A DNA stretch of 64,000 nt, taken from Phenylobacterium sp. (GTDB lineage Bacteria > Pseudomonadota > Alphaproteobacteria > Caulobacterales > Caulobacteraceae). The stretch lies in the NCBI RefSeq assembly GCF_030680185.1, contig NZ_JAUXVZ010000056.1, forward strand, positions 1 through 64,000, given 5' to 3'. A program made the position numbers and the translations under genes. Of the stretch, positions 33,991 through 44,592 are shown in pieces (positions within the stretch are counted from its first letter, which is position 1; every line of letters starts with the position of its first letter). The notes under the pieces were generated by a model that saw only the letters and a program-made list of their open reading frames with translations, was not told where the DNA came from and searched no databases.

Positions 33991-34890
33991 ATGACCCTAC
34001 GTCCCTTTCTGATCCCGACCGTCTGCGCCTTCGCCGGCCTCGCCGCCTGCGGTGACGGCGTGAGCATTTCCTCGTCCCACACCGAGACCCGTGACGCCAA
34101 GGGCGTGCTCAAGGTCGTCGAGACACTGCAGTGCCCTCAGACCATCGGCTCCCTGACCCGCAAGGGATCGGCCTCGGCGGCCGGCACGGTCTGCACCTAC
34201 ATCGGCCCCAAGGGGGCTGAGGTCAGCCTCCATCTCGTGCCGCTGGACGACGCGTCCCCGGCCGATGTGCTCAAGGCCTTCGAACAGCGCCTCTCCAGCG
34301 ATCTGCCGCGTGCCATGGCCGCCATCAACGCCGCAGAGGCCGAGGCTGCCCGGGCCGAGGGCGAGGCTGACGCCGCCGGCGCGGCGGCCGATTCTGCCCA
34401 GGCCGAGTCCGAAGCGGCCCGGCTCGCCGCTGAACCGTCCGCCGGGCGCGGTGACCGCGCCTCGGTCCGCGGGCCGGGCGTCGTCATCGAGGCCCAGGGC
34501 GACGACGCCACGGTCCGTCTGCCCGGGCTGCAGATTGAAACGCGGGGCGACAAGGCCAGCGTCCGCATCGGCGGCTTCCATATCGACGCCGACGACAGCA
34601 CCGGCTCGGCCCGCGTCTCGGGCTCCAGCGGAAACGGCGACAGTGTCAGCATCAACGCCCGGAATGACGCCGCCGAGATCCGCGCCAGCGGCGGCGGCGA
34701 CGCCACCCGCGTCAGCTGGATCCTGACCGACGACCGCAACGAGGACTCGCGCTGGCGGGTGGTCGGCTACGAGGCCCGTGGCCCCGTCGGTGGCCCCCTG
34801 GTGGTCGCCACCGTCCGCTCGCGGGACCGCAACCGCGAACGTGCTTTCGAGGATGCCAAGGCCCTGGTCGCGCTCAACGTCGGGGATTAA
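33991..34890 (+). CDS. Lipoprotein with adhesin-like repeats, unknown function
   Basis: The 299-aa product has a lipobox LAAC in its signal (Cys20 in MTLRPFLIPTVCAFAGLAAC). An Ala/Glu-rich helical segment (residues about 105-145) and a run of short beta repeats follow, including SVRGPGVVIEAQGDDATVRL, then LQIETRGDKASVRIGGFHID. The C-terminus ends AFEDAKALVALNVGD. No enzyme motif is visible. It may be a surface or periplasmic scaffold. No family was recognised. Confidence 0.75.
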   Translation: MTLRPFLIPTVCAFAGLAACGDGVSISSSHTETRDAKGVLKVVETLQCPQTIGSLTRKGSASAAGTVCTYIGPKGAEVSLHLVPLDDASPADVLKAFEQRLSSDLPRAMAAINAAEAEAARAEGEADAAGAAADSAQAESEAARLAAEPSAGRGDRASVRGPGVVIEAQGDDATVRLPGLQIETRGDKASVRIGGFHIDADDSTGSARVSGSSGNGDSVSINARNDAAEIRASGGGDATRVSWILTDDRNEDSRWRVVGYEARGPVGGPLVVATVRSRDRNRERAFEDAKALVALNVGD

Positions 34891-34971
34891 CCGCCGCGCC
34901 GGAGTGGCTCCGGTCTTGATCGCGGCGTCCCGATGCGTCACCAACCCTGCCCACAAGCGCAGGAAATATTC

Positions 34972-35616
34972 TTGGCCGTCACGCCCCGCAAATCCACAAA
35001 GGAACCCCGCGCCTGGCAGCGTATGCTGTCCGGTCGGCGTCTCGACCTGCTCGATCCCTCGCCCTTCGACATCGAAATCGAGGACATCGCCCACGGCCTT
35101 GCCCGCGTCGCCCGCTGGAACGGCCAGACCATCGGCGCACACGCCTTCTCGGTCGCCCAGCACTCCTGCGTCGTCGAGGAGATCGCCGCCCACATCAAGC
35201 CGGGGCTGGAGCCGAAATGGCGTCTCGCCGCCCTGCTCCACGACGCCTCGGAATACGTCATCGGCGACATGATCTCGCCGTTCAAGGCCGCCCTCGGCGT
35301 CAACTACAAGGCCTTCGAGGCCCGGCTGGAAGGGGCCATCCACGTCCGCTTCGGCCTGCCGCCGAAGAATCCCGTCGAGATCAAGACCCTGATCAAGAAG
35401 GCCGACGTGGCCTGCGCCTATTTCGAAGCCACCCAGCTGGCCGGCTTCAGCAAGAAGGAGGGGCTCACCCTGTTCGGAACCCCACCCAAGGGCTACGACC
35501 TGATCATCGACCCCCTGCCCGCCCCGGTCGCCCAGCAACGCTACCTCGAGCGCTATCGGGTGCTGGCCGAGGCCGTCGGCCTGATGCCCGCCGCCGACGC
35601 CTGGCATACGGAGTAG
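34972..35616 (+). CDS. HD-domain phosphohydrolase (YfbR-like)
   Basis: The product is 214 aa from a TTG preceded by AGGAA; an ATG at 34933 in frame has no ribosome binding site. The metal site has the HD signature: H of FSVAQHSC, the LLHDASEYVIGDM pair (His-Asp) and a downstream Asp. The fold resembles YfbR-type 5'-nucleotidases, which dephosphorylate deoxynucleoside monophosphates, but substrate is not shown. It stops 3 nt before the NrtR-like gene, so the two form a unit and may share a nucleotide or NAD-related role. Confidence 0.82.
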   Translation: MAVTPRKSTKEPRAWQRMLSGRRLDLLDPSPFDIEIEDIAHGLARVARWNGQTIGAHAFSVAQHSCVVEEIAAHIKPGLEPKWRLAALLHDASEYVIGDMISPFKAALGVNYKAFEARLEGAIHVRFGLPPKNPVEIKTLIKKADVACAYFEATQLAGFSKKEGLTLFGTPPKGYDLIIDPLPAPVAQQRYLERYRVLAEAVGLMPAADAWHTE

Positions 35617-35619
35617 CCG

Positions 35620-36561
35620 ATGGGGTCGCCGGCTGAACAGGGTGTCCGCATCGGCCTCTCGGCGGTCGTCATCGCGCTCCGCGACCGCAAGGCCTGCGTC
35701 CTGACCACGCCGGGCGACGACGGCTCCGCCGCCCTGCCCTTCGGCCCCTTCGACCCGGCCCGCGACCGCACCTTCGAACTGGCCCTGCGCGACTTCGTCA
35801 CGGCCCAGACCGGTTTCCACCTCGGCTTCGTCGAACAGCTCTACACCTTCGGCGACCTCGGCCGTGCCAGCCCCCGGGCCACGCCGGGTCCCGACCGCCG
35901 ACGCGAGGTCTCGGTCGGCTACCTCGCCCTGACCGCCGATGCCGCCGACGCCCCCCTGGCCGAGGCGCGCTGGACCCCGGTGCTGGACATCTTCCCCTGG
36001 GAGGACCGCCGCGACGGCGACCCGGCCTGCCTCGCCCCGCTGGTCGCCGAGCTGACGGCCTGGGCCGCGGGCGACGCCCGCCGTCAGGCCCGGATCGAAA
36101 CCCTGTTCGCCACCACCGCCGCCCATCGCTGGAACGAGGGCCGGGTTCTGGACCGCTATGAGCTGCTCTACGAGGCCGGGCTGGTCGCCGAGGCCGCCCG
36201 CGACCAGGACCGCCCACCGCTCAACGCCGCGCCGGGTCGGGCGATGGCCTCCGACCACCGCCGCATCCTCGCCACCGGCCTCGGCCGACTGCGCAGCAAG
36301 CTGAAATACCGACCGGTCCTGTTCGACCTGATGCCCGCCGCCTTTACCCTGTCGGAACTCCAGACCGCCGCCGAGGCCATCGCCGGCCTGTCGCTGCACA
36401 AGCAGAATTTCCGCCGCGGTGTCGAACGCACCGGCCTGGTCCAGCCGACCGGCCGCCTCTCGGCCGCCACCGGGGGCCGACCGGCCGAACTGTTCCGCGT
36501 CATCGACGGTGACCTGAGCACCGGCGAGACCCTCGGCCTGCCCCTTCCGGCGCAGCGCTGA
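35620..36561 (+). CDS. NrtR-like Nudix-fold regulator of NAD metabolism (probable)
   Basis: The 313-aa product has an N-terminal Nudix-like fold (VVIALRDRKACVLTTPGDD through EVSVGYLALTADAADAPLAE). The full GX5EX7REUXEEXGU catalytic box is absent. The C-terminal half has a winged-helix look (FTLSELQTAAEAIAGLSLHK then QNFRRGVERTGLVQPTGRLS). This is the architecture of NrtR, an ADP-ribose-sensing repressor of NAD genes. The missing box suggests a sensor without hydrolase activity. It starts 3 nt after the HD gene. Target operators were not identified. Confidence 0.75.
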   Translation: MGSPAEQGVRIGLSAVVIALRDRKACVLTTPGDDGSAALPFGPFDPARDRTFELALRDFVTAQTGFHLGFVEQLYTFGDLGRASPRATPGPDRRREVSVGYLALTADAADAPLAEARWTPVLDIFPWEDRRDGDPACLAPLVAELTAWAAGDARRQARIETLFATTAAHRWNEGRVLDRYELLYEAGLVAEAARDQDRPPLNAAPGRAMASDHRRILATGLGRLRSKLKYRPVLFDLMPAAFTLSELQTAAEAIAGLSLHKQNFRRGVERTGLVQPTGRLSAATGGRPAELFRVIDGDLSTGETLGLPLPAQR

Positions 36562-36645
36562 GCGATTTCTCCCGAACCCGCTTGCGGCGCAGCCCCCGGC
36601 CCATTAGAGAAGCCGCTCGCTCGACCAAGCGTCTATCGGCCCCGC

Positions 36646-36735
<90 letters not shown>

Positions 36736-36867
36736 CTCACCCCTGCGCCAGGCGTCCCTCGACCGGCAGGCCCATGGCGGCCCCTCCAGCGATCCAGACC
36801 TGATCCTCCGCCCGCGCTTTCGGCCCAGGTGCCCGACTGCTAGCAAGGCCGTGAAAGCGAGGCTCCC

Positions 36868-37410
36868 ATGCTGAAATTCATTCCCGTCGTCATCGCCCTC
36901 CTTCTGCTGCCCGTCCAGGCCCACGCCGAACCCCGCCCGGGCTTCCACGCCGGTCCGGTGTTCACCAGCTTCGGTGACATCGCCTCGGTCGAGAGCGATC
37001 TGCCGATTCCGCAGGGCACCGTCTTCCGGGTGCTGTTCGACGTGACCGACAAGGCCACGCCCGGCCAGCTGAGCCGCCACATCGACTCGGCCGCGCGCTT
37101 CATCAACATGCATGTCGAGGCGGGGGTCCCGATCTCCGACATCCATGTCGCCATCGTCGTCCACGGCGGTGCAGCCGCCGACCTGCTGACCCAGTCGGCC
37201 TATGCGGCGCGCAATGACGGGGCGACCAACGGCAGCGCCCGGGCGATCGCTGAACTGAAGGCGCACGGCGTCGAGATCTGGCTGTGCGGCCAGACGGCCG
37301 CGGCCTACCAGATCACCAGATCCGACCTGCTGCCGGAGGTCGGGATGTCCCTGTCGGCCATGACGGCCTCCGCCCTGCTGCAGCAGCGCGGCTACACCCT
37401 CAATCCCTGA
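36868..37410 (+). CDS. Exported DsrE-family protein
   Basis: The 180-aa product has a signal peptide MLKFIPVVIALLLLPVQAHA. The mature part fits the DsrE fold: FDVTDKATPGQLSRHIDSAARFINM, DIHVAIVVHGGAAADLL, and a conserved cysteine in HGVEIWLCGQTAAAYQI. Family members handle sulphur or act as accessory proteins in the periplasm; their substrate is usually unknown. The downstream cysteine synthase gene is 156 nt away, which is suggestive of sulphur metabolism but not proof. Confidence 0.85.
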   Translation: MLKFIPVVIALLLLPVQAHAEPRPGFHAGPVFTSFGDIASVESDLPIPQGTVFRVLFDVTDKATPGQLSRHIDSAARFINMHVEAGVPISDIHVAIVVHGGAAADLLTQSAYAARNDGATNGSARAIAELKAHGVEIWLCGQTAAAYQITRSDLLPEVGMSLSAMTASALLQQRGYTLNP

Positions 37411-37566
37411 CAGGAACAGGACGGTGCCCCGTCAACGCCTCGAATGGCGACGGGTCGACGGCGGGGCGGGCGTGGACAAGGCCGGGTGCGGTAGCCATGT
37501 GCGGGGTCGGCCGCTCCCCTCGGGTGATCGGGTCCGTCTGATCCTTCTCGTCGAAAGACTTCGCCC

Positions 37567-38592
37567 GTGCCTGTATCCCATGCCCCCGTCCGGTCCGTCG
37601 TCGAGCTGATCGGCAACACGCCGCTGATCCGGCTCAACCGTCTCTCGGAAGCGACCGGGTGCGAGATTCTGGGCAAGGCCGAGTTTCTCAATCCCGGCCA
37701 GTCGATCAAGGACCGCGCTGCCCTGTCGATCGTGCAGTCGGCCAGGGTCAGCGGTGAACTGCGGCCGGGCGGCACCATCGTCGAAGGCACCGCCGGCAAC
37801 ACCGGCATCGGCCTCGCCCTCGTCGGCGCGGCCCTCGGCCATCCCGTGGTCATCGTCATGCCCCGGACCCAGTCGGACGAGAAGAAGCAGGCCATCCGCG
37901 CCCTCGGGGCCCGGCTGATCGAGGTCGATGCCGCGCCCTTCTCCAGCCCGAACCATTTCGTCCATCACTCCGGTCGACTGGCGCGGGAGCTGGACGCGTC
38001 CCTCCCCGACGGGGCCTTCTGGGCCAATCAATTCGACAACACCGCCAACCGCGACGCCCACTACACCGGCACCGGTCCGGAGATCTGGGCGCAGACCGAA
38101 GGACGGATCGACGGCTTCGTCAGCGCCGTCGGATCCGGCGGCACCATCGCGGGCGTGGGAGCCTTCCTGAAGGAACGGGACGCCGCCATCCAGGTGGCCC
38201 TCGCCGATCCGGCAGGGGCGTCCCTGTTCAACTGGTTCACCATGGGCGAGATGTCCGGCGTGGGCTCCTCCATCACCGAAGGCATCGGCGTGGCCCGGAT
38301 CACCGGCAATCTGGCGGGCTTCACGCCGGACCAGGCCTATCGCGTCGAGGACGCGGAGTTCCTGCCGGTCCTGTTCGACCTGGTGCGCGAGGAGGGCCTG
38401 TCGCTCGGCGGGTCGGCCGGCGTCAATCTGGTCGGGGCCGTGCGGCTGGCCCGGGAACTCGGGCCGGGCAGGACCATCGTCACCTGCCTGTGCGACCTCG
38501 GCTCCCGCTACGCCTCCAAACTGTTCAATCCCGCGTTTCTCAAGAGCAAGGGCCTGCCGGTCCCACCGTGGTCCGAACCCACGACGGACTGA
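37567..38592 (+). CDS. Cysteine synthase A
   Basis: The 341-aa product is a PLP enzyme: the lysine site is NPGQSIKDRA, the substrate loop is EGTAGNTGIGLAL and the phosphate loop is VGSGGTIAGVG. It should form cysteine from O-acetylserine and sulphide. TAGNTG instead of the more usual TSGNTG is a noted variant. The GTG start has only a weak ribosome binding site (GAAAGAC). It is convergent with the aldehyde dehydrogenase gene 17 nt away. Cystathionine beta-synthase-like activity cannot be excluded. Confidence 0.9.
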   Translation: MPVSHAPVRSVVELIGNTPLIRLNRLSEATGCEILGKAEFLNPGQSIKDRAALSIVQSARVSGELRPGGTIVEGTAGNTGIGLALVGAALGHPVVIVMPRTQSDEKKQAIRALGARLIEVDAAPFSSPNHFVHHSGRLARELDASLPDGAFWANQFDNTANRDAHYTGTGPEIWAQTEGRIDGFVSAVGSGGTIAGVGAFLKERDAAIQVALADPAGASLFNWFTMGEMSGVGSSITEGIGVARITGNLAGFTPDQAYRVEDAEFLPVLFDLVREEGLSLGGSAGVNLVGAVRLARELGPGRTIVTCLCDLGSRYASKLFNPAFLKSKGLPVPPWSEPTTD

Positions 38593-38609
38593 CATGGTCC
38601 GGTGCCGTC

Positions 38610-40052
38610 TCAGCCTGCGGAATAGGACGTCTTGGTCTGGGTGAAGAATTCGACCGCCGCGAAACCCTGCTCACGGGCCCCGTAGCTGGACGATTTCGAG
38701 CCACCGAACGGAACGTGATAGTCGACCCCGGCCGTCGGCAGATTGACCATGGTCATGCCCGCCCTGGCCCGCCGCTGGAAGTCGCGGGCGTGCTTCAGCG
38801 AGCTGGTGACGAGGCCGGCCGACAGGCCGAACTCGACGCCGTTGGCGATCTCCAGGGCCTGGTCATAGTCCTTGACCCGGATGGTCGAAGCGACGGGACC
38901 GAACACCTCTTCATGGTTGATCCGCATGCCGGCCTCGGTGTCCGCGATCAGGGTCGGCTGCACGTACCAGCCCGGCTTCTCCATCTGCAGGCGGGTACCG
39001 CCGGTGACGATCCGGCCACCTTCGCCCCGCGCCACCTCGATGTAGCGATAGGAGGTCTCCATCTGGTCCTCGGACACGGCGGGACCCATCTGGGTCTGCG
39101 GGTCCAGCGCATCGCCGACCCGCAGGGCCGCCACCCGTTCGGCCAGGGCCGTGACGAAACGATCATGGATGCCGTCCTGCACGATTAGCCGGCTGGAGGC
39201 CGTGCAGCGCTGGCCGGTGGCGAAGAAGGACCCATCGAGGGCGATTTGCACCGCCCGATCCAGATCGGCGTCATCCAGCACGATCAGTGGATTCTTGCCG
39301 CCCATCTCAAGCTGGACCCGCGCCTGGCGCTTGACGGCCCCCATCGCGACGCCCGCGCCGACGCCCTGGGAGCCGGTGAAGCTGAGCCCGTCCACATCCG
39401 GGTGATCGACGATGGCCTGCCCCACCCGGCCGCGTCCGATGACCATGTTGAGCACGCCCTTGGGCAGCCCCGCCTCATGCAGGATGGCGATCAGGGCCTC
39501 GGCCGTCGCCGGCGTCAGGCCCGCGGGCTTCATCACCACCGTATTGCCGAACGCCAGCGCCGGCGCGGCCTTCCAGGCTGGAATGGCAACCGGAAAATTC
39601 CACGGCGTGATCAGGCCATAGACACCGACCGCCTGACGGTAGGTCTGGATCTCCACACCGGGGCGCACCGAGGCCAGGTTCTGGCCGTGGACGCGCAGGG
39701 CCTCGCCCGCGAAATATTTCAGCACCCGGCCCGCACGGACAGTCTCGCCGATCCCCTCGGCCAGGGTCTTGCCCTCCTCGCGCGAAAGCAGCCGTCCCAG
39801 CACCTCGCGGCGCTCCATCACCAGGGTGCCGGCGCGGTCCAGAATGTCGGAGCGCAACTCAGGCGATGCCTCAGACCAGGACGGAAAGGCCGCCTTGGCC
39901 GCCGCCACCGCCGCATCCACTTCGTCGGCGCTGCCGTCCGGCGTACGGGCGACCACTTCGCGGGTGTCCGAAGGATTGAGGCTCTCACCCGGACGGTCGG
40001 CGGAGACCTTCTCGCCGTTGATCCAGTGGCACAGTTCGATCGTCTCGGTCAT
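38610..40052 (-). CDS. NAD(P)-dependent aldehyde dehydrogenase
   Basis: The 480-aa product begins MTETIELCHWINGEKVSADR; the open frame upstream to 41153 is antisense to the oxoprolinase gene and was excluded. The catalytic Cys is in GQRCTASS and the general base Glu in QLEMGGKNP. The N-terminal nucleotide site includes ITPWNFPVAIPAWKAAPALA. The sequence resembles alpha-ketoglutaric semialdehyde dehydrogenases of sugar-acid pathways, but succinic or other semialdehyde activity is possible. It is divergent from the 5-oxoprolinase gene. Confidence 0.88.
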   Translation of the reverse strand: MTETIELCHWINGEKVSADRPGESLNPSDTREVVARTPDGSADEVDAAVAAAKAAFPSWSEASPELRSDILDRAGTLVMERREVLGRLLSREEGKTLAEGIGETVRAGRVLKYFAGEALRVHGQNLASVRPGVEIQTYRQAVGVYGLITPWNFPVAIPAWKAAPALAFGNTVVMKPAGLTPATAEALIAILHEAGLPKGVLNMVIGRGRVGQAIVDHPDVDGLSFTGSQGVGAGVAMGAVKRQARVQLEMGGKNPLIVLDDADLDRAVQIALDGSFFATGQRCTASSRLIVQDGIHDRFVTALAERVAALRVGDALDPQTQMGPAVSEDQMETSYRYIEVARGEGGRIVTGGTRLQMEKPGWYVQPTLIADTEAGMRINHEEVFGPVASTIRVKDYDQALEIANGVEFGLSAGLVTSSLKHARDFQRRARAGMTMVNLPTAGVDYHVPFGGSKSSSYGAREQGFAAVEFFTQTKTSYSAG

Positions 40053-40175
40053 GGCGCGTCCTTGGTCTGGTCCCGTCGATCTAGCAACCCGAGCGGCCCG
40101 GCGACAGGCCTGTGACCGAACAGAGGCCGCAAAGTCTGCGATAAGCGGTCCGGAATGGGCGAGTCGGAGAGCATC

Positions 40176-43100
40176 ATGAGCGCGGCACAGACCGGAACGG
40201 CGGCAGGCTGGCGCTTCTGGATCGACCGGGGCGGTACCTTCACAGACATCGTCGCGCGGGCCCCTGACGGGGCTCTGCAGACCCGCAAACTGCTGTCCGA
40301 CAATCCCGAACAGTATGCCGACGCCGCGGTCGAAGGCATCCGGAGCGTCCTGGGCGTAGAGGCCGGCTCGCTCCCCGCCGGCCTGGTCGGGGAGGTGCGG
40401 ATGGGCACCACCGTGGCCACCAACGCCCTGCTGGAGCGCAAGGGCAAACCGGTCGCCCTGGCCATCACCCGCGGCTTCGGCGATGCCCTGCGCATCGGCT
40501 GGCAGAGTCGACCTGACCTGTTCGCCCGCCACATCGTGCTGAACGACCAGCTCTATGACCGGGTCATCGAGATCGACGAACGGGTGCGGGCCGACGGCGG
40601 CCTCGACCAACCGCTGGACGAGGACCGGGCCCGGGCGGATCTGACCGAAGCGCGGGCGGCCGGTTTTCGCGCCGTCGCCATCGCGCTCGTGCACGGGTGG
40701 CGCTTCACCGACCATGAGCGACAGCTGGCGGCCATCGCCCGTGAGGTCGGCTTCGAACAGGTCTCGGTCAGCCATGAGGTCGGCGCATTGATCAAGCTGA
40801 TCGGGCGCGGCGACACCACGGTGGCCGACGCCTATCTGTCGCCGATCCTGAGAGCCTATGTCGACCGCGTCGGGGCCGATCTCGGCCCCGCGACCCCGCT
40901 GCTGTTCATGCAGTCCAGCGGTGGGCTGACGGCGGCCGAGGCGTTCCGTGGCAAGGACGCCATCCTCTCGGGTCCGGCCGGCGGGGTGGTCGGCATGGCC
41001 GAAACCGCGCGCGCCGCCGGCTTCGACCGCGTGATCGGTTTCGACATGGGCGGCACCTCGACCGACGTCTCGCATTTCGCCGGCGACTACGAGCGCACCT
41101 CGGACGCCGTGGTGGCCGGCGTCCGCCTGCGCGCGCCGATGCTCAGCATCCATACGGTGGCGGCGGGCGGCGGCTCCATCTGCCGCTTCGACGGCTCACG
41201 GCTGAGGGTGGGACCGGAATCGGCCGGGGCCGTGCCGGGACCGACCGCCTATCGCCGGGGCGGACCACTGACCGTCACCGACTGCAACGTCATGCTGGGC
41301 AAGTTGCGTCCCGACCAGTTCCCGGCGGTGTTCGGGCCCGATGGCGACCAGCCGCTGGACGAGGACGCTGTACGCGAAGGCTTCGAGGCCCTCGCGGCCG
41401 AGGTCACCCGCGCCACCGGCCGCGACGCCACACCGGAAACCCTCGCCGAAGGCTTCATCACCATCGCGGTGCAGAGCATGGCCGAGGCGATCAAGTCCGT
41501 CTCGATCCAGCGCGGCTATGATGTCAGCCACTATGTGCTCAACTGTTTCGGCGGCGCGGGCGGCCAGCATGCCTGTCTCGTGGCCGACGCCCTCGGCATG
41601 ACCCGGGTGATGCTGCATCCGTTCGCAGGGGTCCTCTCAGCCTATGGCATGGGCTTGGCCGAGGTCCGGTCCATCCGCCAGGCCACTGTCGCGACGCCGC
41701 TGGAATCGTTCAGTGACACGGCCCTGGCCGACCGGGTCAAGGCGCTCGACCGTCAGGCTCGCGGCGATCTGACCGCCCAGGGTTTCGCCGATTCGGCGCT
41801 GACCACCCTGGTCCGGGCCGAGATCAAATTCGCCGGCTCCGACACCCCGCTGGTGGTTCCCTTCGGTCCGACGGATGCGATGCGCACCGGGTTCGAGGCC
41901 CTGCACCGGCTCCGCTTCGGTTTCTTCGCCGAGGACAAGGCCCTGGTGGTCGAGATGCTGGAGGTCGAGGCGGTCGCCGCCTCCGGGCAATCGCCGTCGA
42001 CGCCTGTCGACACAGCATCGGCCGGATCCCCGACCGCCGTCTCCCGGGTCGCGGTCCGGATGGCAGGCGCTGATCACGACACGCCGGTCTATCGCCGCGC
42101 CGACTTCGGTCCCGACGACGCCGTCGAAGGCCCGGCCATAATTCTGGAGGACACCGGCACCACGGTGGTAGAGCCCGGCTGGCGCGCTTCGGCCGACGCG
42201 GCCCTGAACCTGATCCTCCAGCGCACCACGCCCCTGCCGACCCGCACCGCCATCGGCACCGATGTAGATCCGATCATGCTGGAGGTGTTCAACAGCCGTT
42301 TCATGGCCTGCGCCGAACAGATGGGCGAGGCGCTGCGGGCCACGGCCTATTCGGTCAACATCAAGGAACGGCTCGACTTCTCCTGCGCCATCTTTGACGC
42401 GACCGGGGCCCTGATCGCCAATGCCCCGCACATACCGGTGCACCTCGGGTCGATGGGCGAGAGCATCCGCACCGTCATCGATTCGCGTGGTGACGGAGCC
42501 GACGGGCGCGGCATGAAGCGCGGCGACGTCTATATGCTCAACGCTCCCTACAACGGCGGCACCCACCTGCCCGACATCACCGTCATCATGCCGGTGTTCC
42601 TCGAGGCTGACGAAGCGCCCGCCTTCTTCGTCGCGGCGCGCGGTCACCACGCTGACGTCGGCGGGATCACGCCCGGATCGATGCCGCCCGAATCCAGGAC
42701 CGTTGAGGAGGAAGGCGTGCTGATCGACGACTTCCTGTTGGTCGACGCCGGACGCCTGCGGGATTCCGAAACTCGGACCCTGTTCGCCTCGGGTTCCTAT
42801 CCGTCGCGCAACGTCGATCAGAACATGGCCGACCTGAAGGCCCAGGTGGCCTCCTGCGCCCGCGGTGGCGACGAGCTGACGCGCATGGTCGGGGAGTTCG
42901 GCCGGCCGGTGGTCGCCGCCTATATGGGCCACGTCCAGGACAACGCCGAGGAGTCCGTGCGGCGCGCCATCGCCGCGCTCAAGCCCGGTTGGTTCGAGCT
43001 CGAGATGGACGATGGCGCGGTCATCCGGGTGCGCATCGAGGTCGACACCGAGGCCCGCAGCGCCGTTGTCGACTTCAGCGGCACCAGCGACCAGCGGCCC

Positions 43101-43844
43101 AACAATTTCAACGCCCCGCTGTCGATCACCCGGGCAGCGACCCTCTACGTCTTCCGCACCCTGGTCGACGATGCCATCCCGCTGAACGAGGGCTGTCTGA
43201 AGCCGATCCGGCTGATCGTGCCGGACGGATCGATGCTGAATCCCCGCTATCCCGCGGCCGTGGTGGCCGGCAATGTCGAGACCAGCCAGGCCGTGGTCGA
43301 TTGCCTCTATGGAGCCCTCGGCGTTCTGGCCGGCAGCCAGGGCACGATGAACAACTTCACCTTCGGCGATGAGGCCCGCCAGTATTACGAGACCATCGCC
43401 GGCGGCTCCGGCGCCGGACCCGGTTTCGACGGAACCGCAGCGGTCCAGACCCATATGACCAACAGCCGGCTCACCGATCCCGAGGTCTTGGAAACGCGCT
43501 TTCCGGTCCTGCTCGAGGAATTCTCCATCCGACGCGGTTCGGGTGGCGAAGGTGCCAGTCGCGGCGGTGACGGCGCGGTGCGTCGGGTGCGCTTCCTCGA
43601 GCCGCTGACTGCGGCCATCCTGTCCAACCACCGCCGCACCGCGCCCTTCGGTGCCGCGGGCGGTGAGGACGGAGCCATCGGGGTGAACCGGGTCGAGCGG
43701 GCTGACGGATCGATCGAGCCGCTGGGAGCCACCGCCGAGGTCGAGATGGCGGCGGGGGACGTCTTCGTCATCGAAACACCGGGCGGCGGCGGTTACGGCG
43801 CGGCCGTCGTTGACCGCTTCCCTCCGCGCCCCGGAACGGACTAG
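40176..43844 (+). CDS. ATP-dependent 5-oxoprolinase (fused HyuA-HyuB type)
   Basis: The 1222-aa product starts at the ATG preceded by GGAGAG; a start at 40155 is in frame but has no ribosome binding site. It has the N-terminal oxoprolinase/hydantoinase A domain with [28 protein letters not shown] and AAGGGS segments. A B domain (from about residue 700) follows with [20 protein letters not shown] and [12 protein letters not shown]. Length suits the fused enzyme, which opens 5-oxoproline to glutamate at the cost of ATP. DUF969, DUF979 and DUF2891 genes follow in one apparent operon, consistent with uptake and use of 5-oxoproline. Confidence 0.93.
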   Translation: MSAAQTGTAAGWRFWIDRGGTFTDIVARAPDGALQTRKLLSDNPEQYADAAVEGIRSVLGVEAGSLPAGLVGEVRMGTTVATNALLERKGKPVALAITRGFGDALRIGWQSRPDLFARHIVLNDQLYDRVIEIDERVRADGGLDQPLDEDRARADLTEARAAGFRAVAIALVHGWRFTDHERQLAAIAREVGFEQVSVSHEVGALIKLIGRGDTTVADAYLSPILRAYVDRVGADLGPATPLLFMQSSGGLTAAEAFRGKDAILSGPAGGVVGMAETARAAGFDRVIGFDMGGTSTDVSHFAGDYERTSDAVVAGVRLRAPMLSIHTVAAGGGSICRFDGSRLRVGPESAGAVPGPTAYRRGGPLTVTDCNVMLGKLRPDQFPAVFGPDGDQPLDEDAVREGFEALAAEVTRATGRDATPETLAEGFITIAVQSMAEAIKSVSIQRGYDVSHYVLNCFGGAGGQHACLVADALGMTRVMLHPFAGVLSAYGMGLAEVRSIRQATVATPLESFSDTALADRVKALDRQARGDLTAQGFADSALTTLVRAEIKFAGSDTPLVVPFGPTDAMRTGFEALHRLRFGFFAEDKALVVEMLEVEAVAASGQSPSTPVDTASAGSPTAVSRVAVRMAGADHDTPVYRRADFGPDDAVEGPAIILEDTGTTVVEPGWRASADAALNLILQRTTPLPTRTAIGTDVDPIMLEVFNSRFMACAEQMGEALRATAYSVNIKERLDFSCAIFDATGALIANAPHIPVHLGSMGESIRTVIDSRGDGADGRGMKRGDVYMLNAPYNGGTHLPDITVIMPVFLEADEAPAFFVAARGHHADVGGITPGSMPPESRTVEEEGVLIDDFLLVDAGRLRDSETRTLFASGSYPSRNVDQNMADLKAQVASCARGGDELTRMVGEFGRPVVAAYMGHVQDNAEESVRRAIAALKPGWFELEMDDGAVIRVRIEVDTEARSAVVDFSGTSDQRPNNFNAPLSITRAATLYVFRTLVDDAIPLNEGCLKPIRLIVPDGSMLNPRYPAAVVAGNVETSQAVVDCLYGALGVLAGSQGTMNNFTFGDEARQYYETIAGGSGAGPGFDGTAAVQTHMTNSRLTDPEVLETRFPVLLEEFSIRRGSGGEGASRGGDGAVRRVRFLEPLTAAILSNHRRTAPFGAAGGEDGAIGVNRVERADGSIEPLGATAEVEMAAGDVFVIETPGGGGYGAAVVDRFPPRPGTD

Positions 43845-43875
43845 CTTCGCGAACCAACAGGACGGGGACGGGCGT

Positions 43876-44592
43876 ATGTGGGTTCTTCTGGGCATAGCGG
43901 TGCTGGTCGCCGGCTTCGTGGCGCGGCTGAATCCGCTGGCGGTCATCCTCGCCGCCGCCGTCGTGACCGGGGTCGCCGCCGTGATCGTGCCGGGCGTCGG
44001 CGTCGCCGAACTGGGTCAGGCGGCGCTCGATACCATCTCGGCCTTCGGCAAGGCCTTCAACGACTATCGCTACATCAGCGTGATCTGGCTGGTGCTGCCG
44101 TTGATCGGCCTGCTCGAGCGCTACGGCCTGCAGGAACGGGCGCGCATCCTGATCTCCAAGGCGCGGGGGGCCACGACCGGCCGTATCCTGCTGGCCTATT
44201 TCGTGCTGCGCCAGATCAGCGCCGCCCTCGGCCAGACCAAGCTGGGCGGCCACCCGCAGATGGTCCGCCCGCTGGTCGCCCCGATGGCCGAGGCGGCGGC
44301 CGAAACGCGCCTCGGCCCCCTGCCCGATGCGGTCCGCTATCGCATCCGCGCCCACGCCGCGGCGGTCGACAACATCGCCCTGTTTTTTGGCGAGGACATC
44401 TTCATCGCCATCGCCTCGATCCTGCTCATCAAAGGCTTCCTTGAGGCCTACGGCATCATGGTCGAACCCCTGCAGCTTTCGGTCTGGGCCATCCCCACCG
44501 CCATTGCGGCCCTGCTGGTGCACGGGACACGGCTGGTCATGCTGGACCGGTCCCTGGCCCGCCAGATGACCGAGGCGGAGGCCGGCCAATGA
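43876..44592 (+). CDS. DUF969 membrane protein, likely 5-oxoproline permease subunit
   Basis: From the ATG at 43876, preceded by GGGACGG, the product is 238 aa with about six hydrophobic segments. Known DUF969 genes pair with DUF979 genes, often near 5-oxoprolinase or pyrrolidone-carboxylate peptidase genes, and have been proposed as a 5-oxoproline transporter. The segment FVLRQISAALGQTKLGGHPQ fits the family. Its end overlaps the DUF979 start by 4 nt. Transport activity is inferred from context. Confidence 0.82.
   Translation: MWVLLGIAVLVAGFVARLNPLAVILAAAVVTGVAAVIVPGVGVAELGQAALDTISAFGKAFNDYRYISVIWLVLPLIGLLERYGLQERARILISKARGATTGRILLAYFVLRQISAALGQTKLGGHPQMVRPLVAPMAEAAAETRLGPLPDAVRYRIRAHAAAVDNIALFFGEDIFIAIASILLIKGFLEAYGIMVEPLQLSVWAIPTAIAALLVHGTRLVMLDRSLARQMTEAEAGQ

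Noticed and set aside
40053..41153. N-terminal extension of the aldehyde dehydrogenase to 41153
   Set aside because: The extra residues are antisense to the oxoprolinase gene; the family start is at 40052.
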